A DNA stretch of 64,000 nucleotides, taken from Sternotherus odoratus. Its lineage: Eukaryota > Chordata > Testudines > Kinosternidae. A program made the position numbers and the translations under genes. Shown piece after piece: positions 10,771-22,769 of the stretch. The number at the start of each line of letters is the position of its first letter. Position 1 is the first letter of the stretch. A model generated the notes under the pieces. The model saw nothing but the letters and a program-made list of their open reading frames with translations. It searched no databases and was not told where the DNA came from. Location: assembly GCA_032164245.1 (NCBI GenBank), contig JAVMKO010000022.1:13329845-13393844 (forward strand). Reading direction: 5' to 3'.

Positions 10771-13235
10771 AGCAGGGCATAGTCTTTGCACTAGCCCTCT
10801 GCACAGAGCGAATACTCCTGATCCTTTCCCAGTGACGTCATTGGTCCATGGGTGCGGTTCAGCCCCTACAAGCCTGTTACATCTTTTCTAAATGCTGGGC
10901 AGGTGCCCAGATTTGGGGGAGAGGGGGAAAGAGGAATAACTCCCTGGCTAGCTAGAGTGGCCCAGAGCCTCTCAGCTCCCTTGCCTCTTGCTGCCAGATA
11001 GGCGTTAGCATAAAAGGTGCATCAAATACCAGCCGCTCAACGTGTGCAGAGCTTAGGAGTAATTGATTAATATAGACAGCCGCAACATCTCGTACGGGAA
11101 GAAATTACCCAGTGACGTGGCAGTGCCTCTGGTGAGCCACCCAGCTCTAATGCGCTGTTTGTTCAGATCAGCGGCAGCTCAGCCCAGACAAATTCCTGGG
11201 TTAAGGGGATATAAATATTTGATGCCTTCCTGTCGTGGTAATTATTTGCCAATCTACAAGCTGGTGAAGAAGGAAGAGTGCGGTGTTGGGGCTGGTAAAT
11301 TGGCTATTAAACAGGATGGCTGCTCCCTCTGGAGTGGCAGGGACGCTACTTACCAAGGCTGCAATAAAAACAGCTCAGAGCGGGGAATAGGAGAGAGTTC
11401 AATTAAAGACACAGCTTGCAGGGGCTGCCGGAAATCCCTGTGCAGGGGAGTGAAGGCAGCCCTGTCGCCAACGGGGGTAAAACTCTGCCCCCAGTTCACT
11501 TATCGACCCCTAATGGGGTTGCTGTTTTTCTTGCTGGAGGCTGGAGTTCATCCTGTGCTGTGCAAGAGCTTCACCACCGCGTGGTCTGGGTCGCCCTCTC
11601 CTTGGGTCGCTCATGTTGAAGTTCTAGCTGTCTGAACTCCCTGGGCCGGTTCTGCTTGGGGGACTCACCGCCTGACTGACGATGGACACTTTTGTGTTGG
11701 CTTTAGGGTGGTTTTGGTTTTGAGACAATGCAAATGCAATGTGAACGAACTGTGGCCCCAATCACTCAACCCACCACTTGAGATTGTAATTAACAAACTT
11801 GTAATCCAGGGTGTAAATTAACAATTCAGAACAAGGCCACACTGAGTTTAAAATCAGGGACCCAGATGTAGCAATGGCATAACCAGTGAGATTTCACTGT
11901 TGTAGCCCAGTGGTTTCTGTTTTGTTATTTCCCAGCGGGGAGTTGAAAGCATTATTGTAAAGCAGAGTAAATTCCCCTTCAGAATCATGGAAATGCCACC
12001 ATGGGGAAGACGGGGTGTTACTGCTTCTCAGTCAACTTCACTTGAATGTGCCTGAAAAGCCAGAGACGTTTCCGATGACTCCTCCTCTTTGATAACACAG
12101 CTCAGAGTGTCGACAGACCGATTACCTTCAGCGAGGTTGGTATTCTCCATTCAGTGCTGCAGGACTTCTCCATAATGCCCCCCTCAGTAATCAATGACCT
12201 GTAAGAGCCAGGAAGGGAAGTGGAGCTGAATATCTTTGTCAGCTATTGCAGTGTGCAGAGTGCACTGGACAGCCCATAGATCCTGGCTCGGGAAACCCAG
12301 AGTATGTTTGCACTGAACTTGCCATTACTGTGTTTACAGGCTTCTGCCAGCAATACTTCTGGGGGCTGTAAATTTTCGCTCTATACATCCTCCAGCAGTT
12401 TTGAGATCTTGCAGGTGATTTAGTGGCGAGCACAGGTCAGAATTTTCCATTTCTGTGTCTCCTTTGAAATCCAATGGCTCTCACTCATATCTTCCAGCGA
12501 AAGCATTGGTGGCGGGCGCAGTGCTGAGCCGGCAGCGTTGTGATTGCTAAGACACATGCTGCTGTCTTTGGGCGCGTGGGTATGTTTCTTTACATCGATA
12601 GTTCATCAGCTTCTAGCAGCAGGAGATGAAAGAAGTGCGCAGGCGGAGCAGTAGATGTAAGAGATTAATTTATGACCGGCAGCCAGTCATAGACTTGCCC
12701 CAATTCACTGGGGGCACGGCAGAGAAGAGGGTGAAGGGACAGTGTCCGAATGTGGGTGCTGATCTGCAAAGAGGACCGAGCCAGAGGCCTCAGGGGCAAA
12801 GCCCAGTTCTGAGTAGGAGCAGGCTCCCTTGGCATTTAGTGCCTGACCACATGCTAGAGTGGATCCGGCTAATGTGCGTTTCCCATGTTGTGCCGTTTAC
12901 GTCGCCCTCGGTTTGCGATTGGTGTGGCGGTGACGGCCCCGGGGCTGCCGTGAGGTTTTGAGGGCAGGTCTTTGGCCGAGACGTGTGTTGATGACTTGCT
13001 CGCAATGTCACAGCGGAAGGGTCTCCGCGTCTCCGCGATGGTGATTGCTGCTGTAGAGTGAACAGGGTTTTCCCTCAGTAGAGGTGACCGAGCCCCTGCA
13101 TGAGAGATCTGGCTGGCTGGCTGCTCACCCATTTTTATGGGAGTCTGGACATTTGCAAGGTGAAAATCCAGATCAACTTGAAGGGGGTTTTATATCTGTT
13201 TTTTATTATTAATGGCAGCAACAACAAAAAAAGAG
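10771..13235. other. Non-coding upstream or 5'-intronic sequence of the TAFA3-like gene
   Basis: No repeat was recognised with confidence. The longest open frame in the window (11063-11635) opens from TTG, lacks splice context and matches no family I know. Possible but weak signal-peptide-like starts at 12304 and 12556 are discussed in the findings. Confidence 0.4.
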
Positions 13236-13400
13236 AGACTCTAGGTAAGTCCCATTATCAGAAATGTCTGAGGCACTTAGGAGTCTTGTGTCATTGAAAG
13301 ACCACGTAGGGCAGGCTCCTAAGCGTTAAAGTAACTTCTGAAAGTGGGCCTTAGGCTCCTAAATCCCATAGCTGCTTTTGAAGATGTTGCGGCGTAGGGG
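13236..13400 (+). repeat. Dispersed repeat of the 'cacttaggagcctaa' type
   Basis: 'ggtaagtcccattatcag', 'gaggcacttaggagtctt', 'gtcattgaaag' and 'ccttaggctcctaaatcc' form the alternating cassette of a short palindromic repeat common in sauropsid genomes. It contains a good-looking splice donor (GTAAGT at 13246) that is probably accidental. Confidence 0.55.
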
Positions 13401-14555
13401 GCCCTGTGGCAGAGACGACAGAAGATCTTTCATCCATTAAATGTCTTTCATGTTTCCAAATGAATAATTTGCCTTAAAAGCAAGACTGTTTTTTCCACCC
13501 AGTTACTAAATCAGTATTAAATCAGGCGGGTACAGTGCAGAGCAGAGCAGACTGGCTTTCCTCTCGGGATTGCTGGGCTGTCATTAGAAAGAGCCCTGGA
13601 TGGAAAGGTGCTTGGTCTCCCCCAGAATTTAGAGCCCCTCAGTTTAAGATGTTCTTCTGTTTGCCCCTTGCAGGGTCAAGTAATCCTTTGGTCATTTAGA
13701 ACAGGAACAGGAACTGCACCGTGAGAGCAAGGTTTGGGGGGCAGTTGGGTTTGAAAATGTACCGTATACATCTCTGCATAAGTTTCAGTCTGGTGCATGG
13801 GAAAAGCATAACAGCCTTGTCCCCATTACAGCCCATCAGTGCATCGATCAAAGACAGTGTATTCCTGGTAACACACTAGGATGTTGTCGTGGTGTGTGGT
13901 GCTGCATTCACTTCTTTCCGTCCTCATTAAACAAGACCTTCAGGGATCGCTCACTCTCAGGTCATGGGATCAGACCTCGTTGGCTAATTTGTATGGTGGC
14001 TGTGTGGGCCATTACCCAGTGAAATGTACTGATTTGTGATGCTAACTAGATGCTAAGCCTGGATCCCAGAGGTGATAAGCCAGTGCATTAGTTTTCCTTC
14101 TTCCTTAATATTTTAATGGGGGGCAAAGAGCAGCAGAACAGCCACCTCCCTTTCTGCTGAGCAGGGCGAAATTGCAGCGTTGCTGTAAAGTGAAGATGGG
14201 CCCGTGGCTGGAACTCATTGCACACGGATATGGTGCCAGCAATGAACAGCCCTTTGGTTGTAACACTGAGGGCTGGAGCTGATGGTGTTTTGACGGAAGC
14301 CACAGGCATTGTGAGGATTCGTCCTGTGGTCTCATATCAAGTTTGCATCACATTTTCAGTTCCAATTAACTAACCAACTAGCTGATTTCAGTAAAGCCCT
14401 TCCCTCTGCCCTGGGGAGAGGCCATTCATTCTGCTCAGCAGGGCGGGTGATTAGGAGCGAATCGAATTCCAGCAGTGTGATGAGACCAAGCCAGGGCCAG
14501 CGCTCTTCCTGCTCAGAGATGGGCCGGGGAGCCATTGTACACAACCACACGGGTG

Positions 14556-14760
14556 CATAGCGGCGCCGATTCCGTGGGTGCTCCAGGGTTGGAGCACCCA
14601 TGGGGAAAAAGCACCCACCAGCAGTTCCCCGCCCTGCACCCCTCCCCAGCTCACCTCCACTCCGCCTCCTCCCCTGAGTGCGCCGCCGTATCCTGCTTCT
14701 CTCCCCTCCCAGCACTTGTGCCACTAAACACCTGTTTCGCTCGGCACCTGGGGGGACTTA
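14556..14760 (+). repeat. GC-rich dispersed repeat ('ggcgccgattccgtgggtgct' family)
   Basis: It opens with 'gcggcgccgattccgtggg', then 'gttggagcacccatgggg' and 'aaaagcacccaccagcag', followed by a C-rich body. I recall this block order as a high-copy turtle repeat. The overlapping frames on both strands here are by-products of GC-rich repeat sequence. Confidence 0.55.
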
Positions 14761-15053
14761 CAGAGTGCCAGGCTGCCCCTCTGAGCTAACAGGGTCCCCT
14801 CCTCGGGCTGAGACATCTGGAGCTCTTGCTAGCTCCTTGCACGTCTTCACGCCATGCGCTCCGCCATGAGGAGGAACGTTGCTCTGTTAGGCAGTGGACT
14901 GAAGACAAGATGGCAGAAGGTCTGTGACGATGTCCCTTAGGAAGGATCCCTCACTCCTGGCTCCTGTCTGGTCTGTCTGGTATTGGTGCAGCTCATGGGG
15001 TTTCTGAGTCTGTTTCTAGCGGAGAGGCCTTTCTCATTGCTCCGCTGGCGTAA

Positions 15054-16774
<1,721 letters not shown>

Positions 16775-16857
16775 TGAATGTCCCTTCGTAGCGCTCGGGT
16801 GCAGGAAGAGAAGCGAGGCACCATGCCCAGAGCTTGTACAGCTCTCTGTCTTTCATG

Positions 16858-16975
16858 CGGATTATTGTAATGCCCGAGCACCGACCAGGAATGGGGCCCA
16901 GTTGTACCACACGCCAGCCCAGTGTAGCAGACAGTGCCTGGCGTGGAGAGCTTACCATCTAAATAGACCCGATGG
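16858..16975 (+). repeat. Ancient dispersed repeat fragment in the TAFA3 intron
   Basis: 'ggattattgtaatgcccgag', 'ccaggaatggggccc' and 'gagcttaccatctaaatag' are the same blocks found at 20480-20580 and 59160-59340 (gagctTACATCTAAG, GAGCGTACAGTCTAA). Diverged and non-coding. Confidence 0.5.
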
Positions 16976-17140
16976 ACACAGGGCTGGGACTCACGTGGCA
17001 AACGTCACGTTAGTGCCCTGGGTTTTGTTCTGAGTTGAACTCCTTTGGTGGGTTTTGTTAGGTGGTTACCTTATGGCACCAGGTAGAAGCTGTGGAGGGA
17101 AGACATCAGAGCAGCTCCTAGGTTAGTCCTTGGCTAACAA

Positions 17141-17302
17141 GGGACTGGTTTGCAGTCTGTCCCAGCATTGCAGAAAGGTGCTAGACTCCCCCAGCTGTTC
17201 TCTGGAGCAGCAGCTTCCTCAGGGACTGGTTTGCAGTCTGTCCCAGCATTGCAGAAAGGTGCTAGACTCCCCCAGCTGTTCTCTGGAGCAGCAGCTTCCT
17301 CA
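17141..17302 (+). repeat. Perfect 81-bp tandem duplication
   Basis: Copy 1 (17141-17221) and copy 2 (17222-17302) are identical over all 81 bases by direct reading. Each begins GGGACTGGTTTGCAG and ends AGCAGCTTCCTCA. Because 81 is divisible by three, open frames run through both copies and look like a repeated peptide. No splice sites bound it and it lies in an intron, so I do not call it coding. Confidence 0.95.
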
Positions 17303-18549
17303 TCGCCTGCCTTCTGCCAGAGCAGTGTGATTCAGGCAAGGGCTTTCTTGGATGTCAGCGCTCCCCCGGCTGGAGCAATCATGTGTGACAGAGAGCGACA
17401 TGATTATTATTTTCATGGCTTGCTGAATGCCCGGGAGAACAAGGTATAATTAAAATTTTATCAAACTCATTAGTAATTACATGTATGTCATGGTTAATCA
17501 GTTGCATAATTTTGTAATCATTGTTCATACAGTTGAGTATAATTATTCTTTATGCTTTAGCTTTGCTCACCCTACACCCCCCGATGTAAAATTATCCTTC
17601 AAAAAAGTGATGCAGGGATTTATTATTATTATTTTCCTCCACAAACTGCACGTTCGTGCTAAACTGTTTTTATGAATGTCAGAGCTGCCTCCCCTGGCAC
17701 AGGCATCAAATGCTGATGAGCAATTGCAGCTGTATTTCCAGACCATTCTCGTTCCCCCTCCCCGCCCCCGTTTATAGTGCTCATTTAATCCCCCCGCCCT
17801 GCATCGCTAGCTTAATTTGACGTCAGCACGATGACTCCAAGTTCTTGTAAGGGACAGTTCAGTTGTGAAGGGTGCTGGTGTCTCCCCCAGCAGCAGTGTT
17901 GATGCTCTGTCGGGGGACAAATCTCTTTATGGTCCTCCGAAGACGCACTTTGGTTTCATCCGCCCTTCCCTCTGGACTCACTGCAACCTGGAGACGGAGT
18001 CTGACATTTTCCAAAGCACCCAGTGTTTTTTGGTGCTCAGCTTGAGACCGCTTACAGAGGTCTGGTTTTCAGAAAGTTCTGGGCACACCCCAACTACTCC
18101 ACATGAATCGCAAATTACAACGCACCAAGACTGGAAACAGCAGCGAAAGCAGAGTGTGCATCAACAATCCACAGGGGGAAATCTGAATCAAACCTCCCGT
18201 TAAATAATTGCAACTATTGAATATGTTTGCATCTATTCAAGTCTGTTCAGTCACCGTTCACAAGCAGGAAAATCAGCTGGCTGTATTGGATTGCTTGCTC
18301 ACGGCAGTTTGACCATTTCCATTAGCAAACAATCTCCAGAGCAAGTATTCTTCGGGGAACTTATTTGGTAAATAATTTTAAACTACAGATAAATGAGAGG
18401 AGAGTGTGATGTTGTCACAGTTCACCCCGGAGTACTAAGACGGAGAGCTCATTCCTCTGAAGAACTTTGTCACAAATTATTTTTCAGCATGGAGGGGATT
18501 TGCCTTTTAAAACTCTACAACTGACCCTTGCAAAATACAGTATCATTAA

Positions 18550-18810
18550 CACTGGGTGGTCAAAACTTATGAGACAGACGCCCAAAAATCATGGCATTGA
18601 TTTAAAAATCGTGAGAATGAAAAAATAATAAATGTTGGGTTATTTTTATTTGCCATCTGGTTTCTGAATATTTAAAGAGACACATTTTCATGCTTTTTCT
18701 GCAACCAGGAAAGCTAGAAACTTAGTTTTCTTTTTAAAATAAATGAAAGCTAAGATTTTCCCATAATCACATGACTCCAGGACCTGGGGCATGAATCAGG
18801 GACACTTCAG
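18550..18810 (+). repeat. AT-rich MITE-like dispersed repeat, copy 2
   Basis: It is less decayed than its relative at 3225-3490, with 'atcatggcattgattt', 'aaaaatcgtgagaatg', 'tttatttgccatctggtttc', 'gctagaaacttag' and 'atcacatgactccagg'. The 'catgactcc' and 'tgag' blocks at the two ends suggest an originally palindromic element. Confidence 0.6.
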
Positions 18811-19679
18811 TCTGGTGCAACACCCATGTTCTTTATTCTTTTATTTATAAGGCTTTACAACTGCGTGGCCTACCACAGGCTAGGAGGCTCCTACTCCCAC
18901 TGAGCCTGACCTCCCGTTCTTAGTTTTCACCTTTCCTTTCCTTTTCCGCCTTCTCCTAAACACATTTTTAGAAACGTTTTGATTTAGATTGAAAGGTCAG
19001 TTTTAATCAAAAATGGTTTTGATGAAAAATTCCAGAGCAGTTCTACTGGTAAACTCACTCTTGCCTCCTCTCTCTGTATCATTTAAACTACGGTAGCTCC
19101 CTTTCTCCTTTCTCTTCTCTCCATTCCTCTTTGAACGCCTGGGTTTAACTGGTGCTGTATTAGCAGCTGGGTAATTGAGTCCCCTTAACTGTGAGTTTGT
19201 GCTGTGCATAGATTATCCTGTTTTGTTTGGGGTTTTTTTAATGCTTCCAGTTTGATCTTCCTGCCATTGTGCGATGGATTTGCTGAATTGTTCCTGCTGA
19301 ACATGCCTGGTACTTGGCATGCACAAGTGGTCAGGAATGGAATTTAAATAGCAATAATTCAAATGCATCTGTACTTCTGATGGGTGCCTGGAGAGAAATC
19401 TCTAGCCCTGCTGTGAGATCAGTAAGAAAAGACATTGTGATGGGAAATAGGATATGAACATCTGAAGGCTGCAAAACTCTCCACGGCCGCTAGTACAACC
19501 CAACGTTTAAAAGGCCGGCAAATAATTTTTTTCTCTGAAATGTGCAGACATGAGACACACTCGCACACACCCACGTCCCTACAGCCTGTCTAAGGGGCTC
19601 GTGCAGGCTGCATCTTCTGTTCCAGGTTGCATGGTGGAAGAGTTGCTACCAACAGGAAGTGAATAGGGCGTGTGCCGTT

Positions 19680-19835
19680 CCTGTGCAGTGGGGTTGTTAC
19701 CCCTTGGTTACAGTTGGGGAACTGAGGCTCGCAGCGTGGGAGTGATGCACCTGAGAGCTGGAAATAGAGCTCAGGAATCTTGGGCCCCACTCCACGCTAT
19801 GACCACTAGACAGCACTCCCGCTACAGAGCGACCC
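19680..19835 (+). repeat. MIR/CORE-like fragment in the TAFA3 intron
   Basis: 'ggggaactgaggctcgca', 'ctggaaatagagctcagga' and 'ctatgaccactagacagc' correspond to the second half of the family seen at 5735-5926. Confidence 0.55.
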
Positions 19836-20479
19836 GTAGGAGCTGCCATTTCACTATAGTGCAGTGGGCCTGAATCTGCTCTTCAACTGCCTTTACACCA
19901 GTGTAAGTGTCATCTTCAGTGGAGGTACCCGCAGTGCACAGCAGGGTAAATCAGGAGCCACCCAGTCCCCATTGCCCCGAACCTTGTGTTGTCAACGAAA
20001 CTTTGCAAAGTGAGTGCAGAGGGGGACTGAACCTGCTAGTGTGAACTCAGGGAGATTCGGATACGACGCCTGGGTCCGATGGTTCCATGCGTTACACTCA
20101 CATGGCCCTAATGGCTCCAGCAGGGGTGAGGGCAGGAGCCTCTCCCCCCACCCCCTCTGATCACACCCTGCGAGTGCAAATACCTGGGGCCTGGCCCAGC
20201 ACTGTGGAGTCACTGGCACTAGAGTGTGCTGCTTCCAAAGCAGAATGATGGTGTTTGACCCCCTTCTGCCCTGGGGTCAGTGGCTACACTAGACAATGGA
20301 GAATCAGCTCCCATGGAAAGTATGGGGGAAACCGCCCTTGGAAAATCCCCTGCTGCTGTTTTTACCACAGGCAATGACCCCAGCCCTTTGCAGTTTAGGT
20401 TTTAAGTTTTGCCGCTTTCTCCCGCACAGCCCTGAAGCTTTATTATTCTCTCTAATGCGGTAGACTCAAGGACCGGGAG

Positions 20480-20580
20480 CACCTTATGCTAGGTGTGTAC
20501 AAACCCAGAGCAATAAGCTGCAAAGAGCTTACATCTAAGTATCAGAGACCTCAGGCAGATACAGACAGGCACACGAAAAC
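20480..20580 (+). repeat. Ancient dispersed repeat fragment
   Basis: 'atgctaggtgtgtacaaacc', 'gagcttacatctaagtatc' and 'cagatacagacag' match the 3' portion of the family also seen at 16858-16975. It ends about 190 bp before the terminal TAFA3 exon. Confidence 0.5.
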
Positions 20581-20772
20581 AAAATCTTGCCTTCTTCCAA
20601 ATCCCTTCTCAGTGTTCTACACTAGGGAATGCAAGAAGCAATTAAAAGTTAGCAGGCCTGGAAAACAATACGAGTTCACTTCAGTTTTAGGAGAAATCCC
20701 AAGTCTAGCCCTGCCTCTCCAGTCAATAGGTTGCTAGGCTTTGGTTGACGTGCTCTTCTCCTTTGTTCACAG

Positions 20773-20784
20773 GTCACCCGGTAG
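20773..20784 (+). CDS. TAFA3: TAFA3 terminal coding segment (Val-Thr-Arg-stop)
   Basis: After a strong acceptor (ctcctttgttcacag, AG at 20771-20772) the sequence reads GTC ACC CGG TAG. Joined in phase 0 to the previous exon, the C-terminus becomes KVKTTK-VTR, which is the ending I recall for mammalian TAFA3 and TAFA4. Only 12 bases are coding; the rest of the exon is 3' UTR. The segment is short, so support comes from acceptor quality, the correct phase and an exact match to the expected C-terminal residues. This would also set a lower bound of 5.6 kb on the gene span in this window. Confidence 0.85.
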   Translation, partial: VTR

Positions 20785-21489
20785 TTGCTGTGGAACTCTT
20801 TCCTGATAGTTTCTCTGGCGTTGCGACGGCCAGCACTGCAAAATGGTACAATATCCTGGTCATTCAGCTGTGGGAAGGTCCTGTCGTGTTCTACAGAACC
20901 GTGAACAGGACTTTCCGGCGGCGGCAGGAGCACAGCACTGTTGGGATAGGATGGGTGTCCCTCTGAGCACTTTATTGTTCTGACTACAGTGCATCTGACA
21001 GCAGACTTACGCTCCCCCCTTCTTGGAGTGGCGCTGAGGATTACAGAGAAAGGGGACGGATGCACCCCTCTGGCCTGGAATACTGGGAAACCTCCCTTCT
21101 GGAAGTGAAAAACCGTGCCGGCTCCTGGTTTAATGCCACCTCCAAGGTATTGAAGCCATGGTGGCTATTGGGACGATGGTTCTGGGTTCCGAATGCAGTT
21201 GCAAGACCCCTTTTCACTCCATGTTTTCCCTCTGCATCAGGGATGCACCTGCTAAGAAATTCTTGAGTCACGTAGAATCTGTTGACAATGACAAAGAGAA
21301 AAAATGGCTTTGTTCGTTTCCAGCCACATAGTCAGATAGGATCAAATAATTGCCAGGAGAACCATACTCCCCCAAGGTCTTGAATAGGTGTCATTGCCAG
21401 GGTTTGAGGAATCGATGTCTAAATCTTCCCCATCTTTGTTTCATTGTTTTTTAATGAAGACCGGTTTCCAGGAAGAGTTCCTGCAGACA

Positions 21490-21598
21490 GGGACCAGATT
21501 CCGATTGATCCTCCATCGGCAGAAATCGGGAGTAACTCCACTGAAGTCAGTGGAGATGCTCTGTCTGTCACAGGGAGATTGAGACCAGAATCTGGCCA
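21490..21598 (+). repeat. Palindromic MITE ('CAGATTC...GAATCTG' type)
   Basis: The left part contains 'ccagattccgattgatc' and the right part 'gagaccagaatctggcc', an imperfect inverted pair. The centre holds 'gagtaactccactgaag' and 'cagtggagatgctctg', again mirrored. I associate this small foldback family with sauropsid genomes. Related blocks appear near 19876-19930 and 22090-22130. Confidence 0.6.
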
Positions 21599-22142
21599 CC
21601 TGTACAGCAGAAATGACAGTGCAGACTGAAACATCTGATGCTTTGCTGAGGACACCGGACATGAGACAATAGCCGCGCTGAGCAAAGCAGGGCTGGTTTC
21701 TCCTTGCTCACCAATTGCACTGATCAGGCTGTTAGTTCCAAATCTGAGCTCTGTGATCCAAGTCAGAGGAGCCAAATTACTGCTCACATTTGCAATAGCA
21801 TTTCAGAGTAATGCAGGGAGGCAAATTTCTCTCAGTTTGGTCTGGTGTGCCAGGTGCAGTTTACATTGTTAGCCAGAGAGAGATTGAAATAGCTTAGCTC
21901 CATTCATTCAAAAGAGAGAAAAACCTGCCAGGCTCTTGCCATGAGTTCAAATCCCTTCCCAGGGCAAACTATTGTTCCAAAATTGCTACAGTATATTGCA
22001 GGAGAGGGGCCCCCATCTAACTCCTTTCTCCCAGCTGCAATCACAAGGAAAAACTCTTTGGTCTGGGGGACTACTCTCCCTCCCCACCCCAGAAGTCAGC
22101 GGAGAAATTGCCATTGAAGTCAGTGGAGTAGGATGGTCTTTG

Positions 22143-22199
22143 GACTCCCAAAGGAGCATTGCAGTGATACTTAAAACTCCTTGTGCTCCTTTGGGAGTC
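22143..22199. repeat. Perfect 16-bp inverted repeat (hairpin)
   Basis: The left arm GACTCCCAAAGGAGCA (22143-22158) is exactly complementary to the right arm TGCTCCTTTGGGAGTC (22184-22199), with a 25-base loop. It lies in the putative TAFA3 3' UTR, so it could fold in the transcript. It may equally be the core of an old foldback MITE. Confidence 0.9.
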
Positions 22200-22769
22200 A
22201 CAGCTCCGATAGTCACAGAAGCCTGTTGTCCACGTTGGTTTGCTGGGGAAGGGATAGTTTGAACCTACTTAATCCATACTGAATGCACAGGACAGTAGGA
22301 GTGAAAGTAACAGATGCATCCTCAGTGGAAACTGTGGTACTCTTCCCTTAACAGTCTTTCAGATCCAACTCTCGCTGTGTTACACCCCTAGATGTTGGTA
22401 CCATTATGGTTCTCTTGACTCAGGAAGGCCCATGGATTTCAAGCCTTGGAAGTGAAAATACTTGTCTGATCATTGGTTGCCTACAATGCAAAGTGTAACC
22501 CAAAGGGGACATATGGCTGACACAAAAGTGTGGGACGGAGATTACATGGATTCCAGGGATAACAGGAGGGAGTGGTGTGGGAAGATCCAGGCAAAGATCA
22601 AATAGGAACACATTTCAAACACAGCCTGGCTCTATTCTGTTTTACAGCAGCCTGGGGTCTGTGCTTCAACTGTACAACCTGTTGGAGTTGTTATTGGACC
22701 GGTTTTGTAGTGGGGTGTGTAATTCCTGCCTCGGATGTGATGTAAATACCCGACTGTGAAATATTAAAT

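Larger units (their letters stand above)
20785..22768 (+). other. TAFA3: Putative TAFA3 3' UTR
   Basis: No canonical AATAAA was noticed in the first 2 kb after the stop. An ATTAAA at 22763-22768 is the first plausible polyadenylation signal I saw. The stretch contains a palindromic repeat (21490-21598) and a hairpin (22143-22199). The true cleavage site is unknown, and the transcript could end earlier or later. Confidence 0.35.

Noticed and set aside
11063..11635. Longest open frame in the window (190 codons, + strand)
   Set aside because: It opens from TTG, has no known domain and no splice context, and in eukaryotic DNA of this size one such frame is expected by chance.
13100..13245. Possible TAFA3 first coding exon with perfect GTAAGT donor in the right phase
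   Set aside because: The donor falls in a dispersed repeat (13236-13400), and the predicted peptide has no clear N-terminal leader: its hydrophobic stretch is about 30 residues in. It is listed only as a weak candidate.
14356..14869. Overlapping frames of 60-120 codons on both strands
   Set aside because: They coincide with a GC-rich dispersed repeat; opposite-strand frames in the same DNA point to composition, not genes.
17130..17449. Open frames encoding a tandemly repeated peptide
   Set aside because: They simply reflect the 81-bp in-frame duplication inside an intron; no splice sites bound them.
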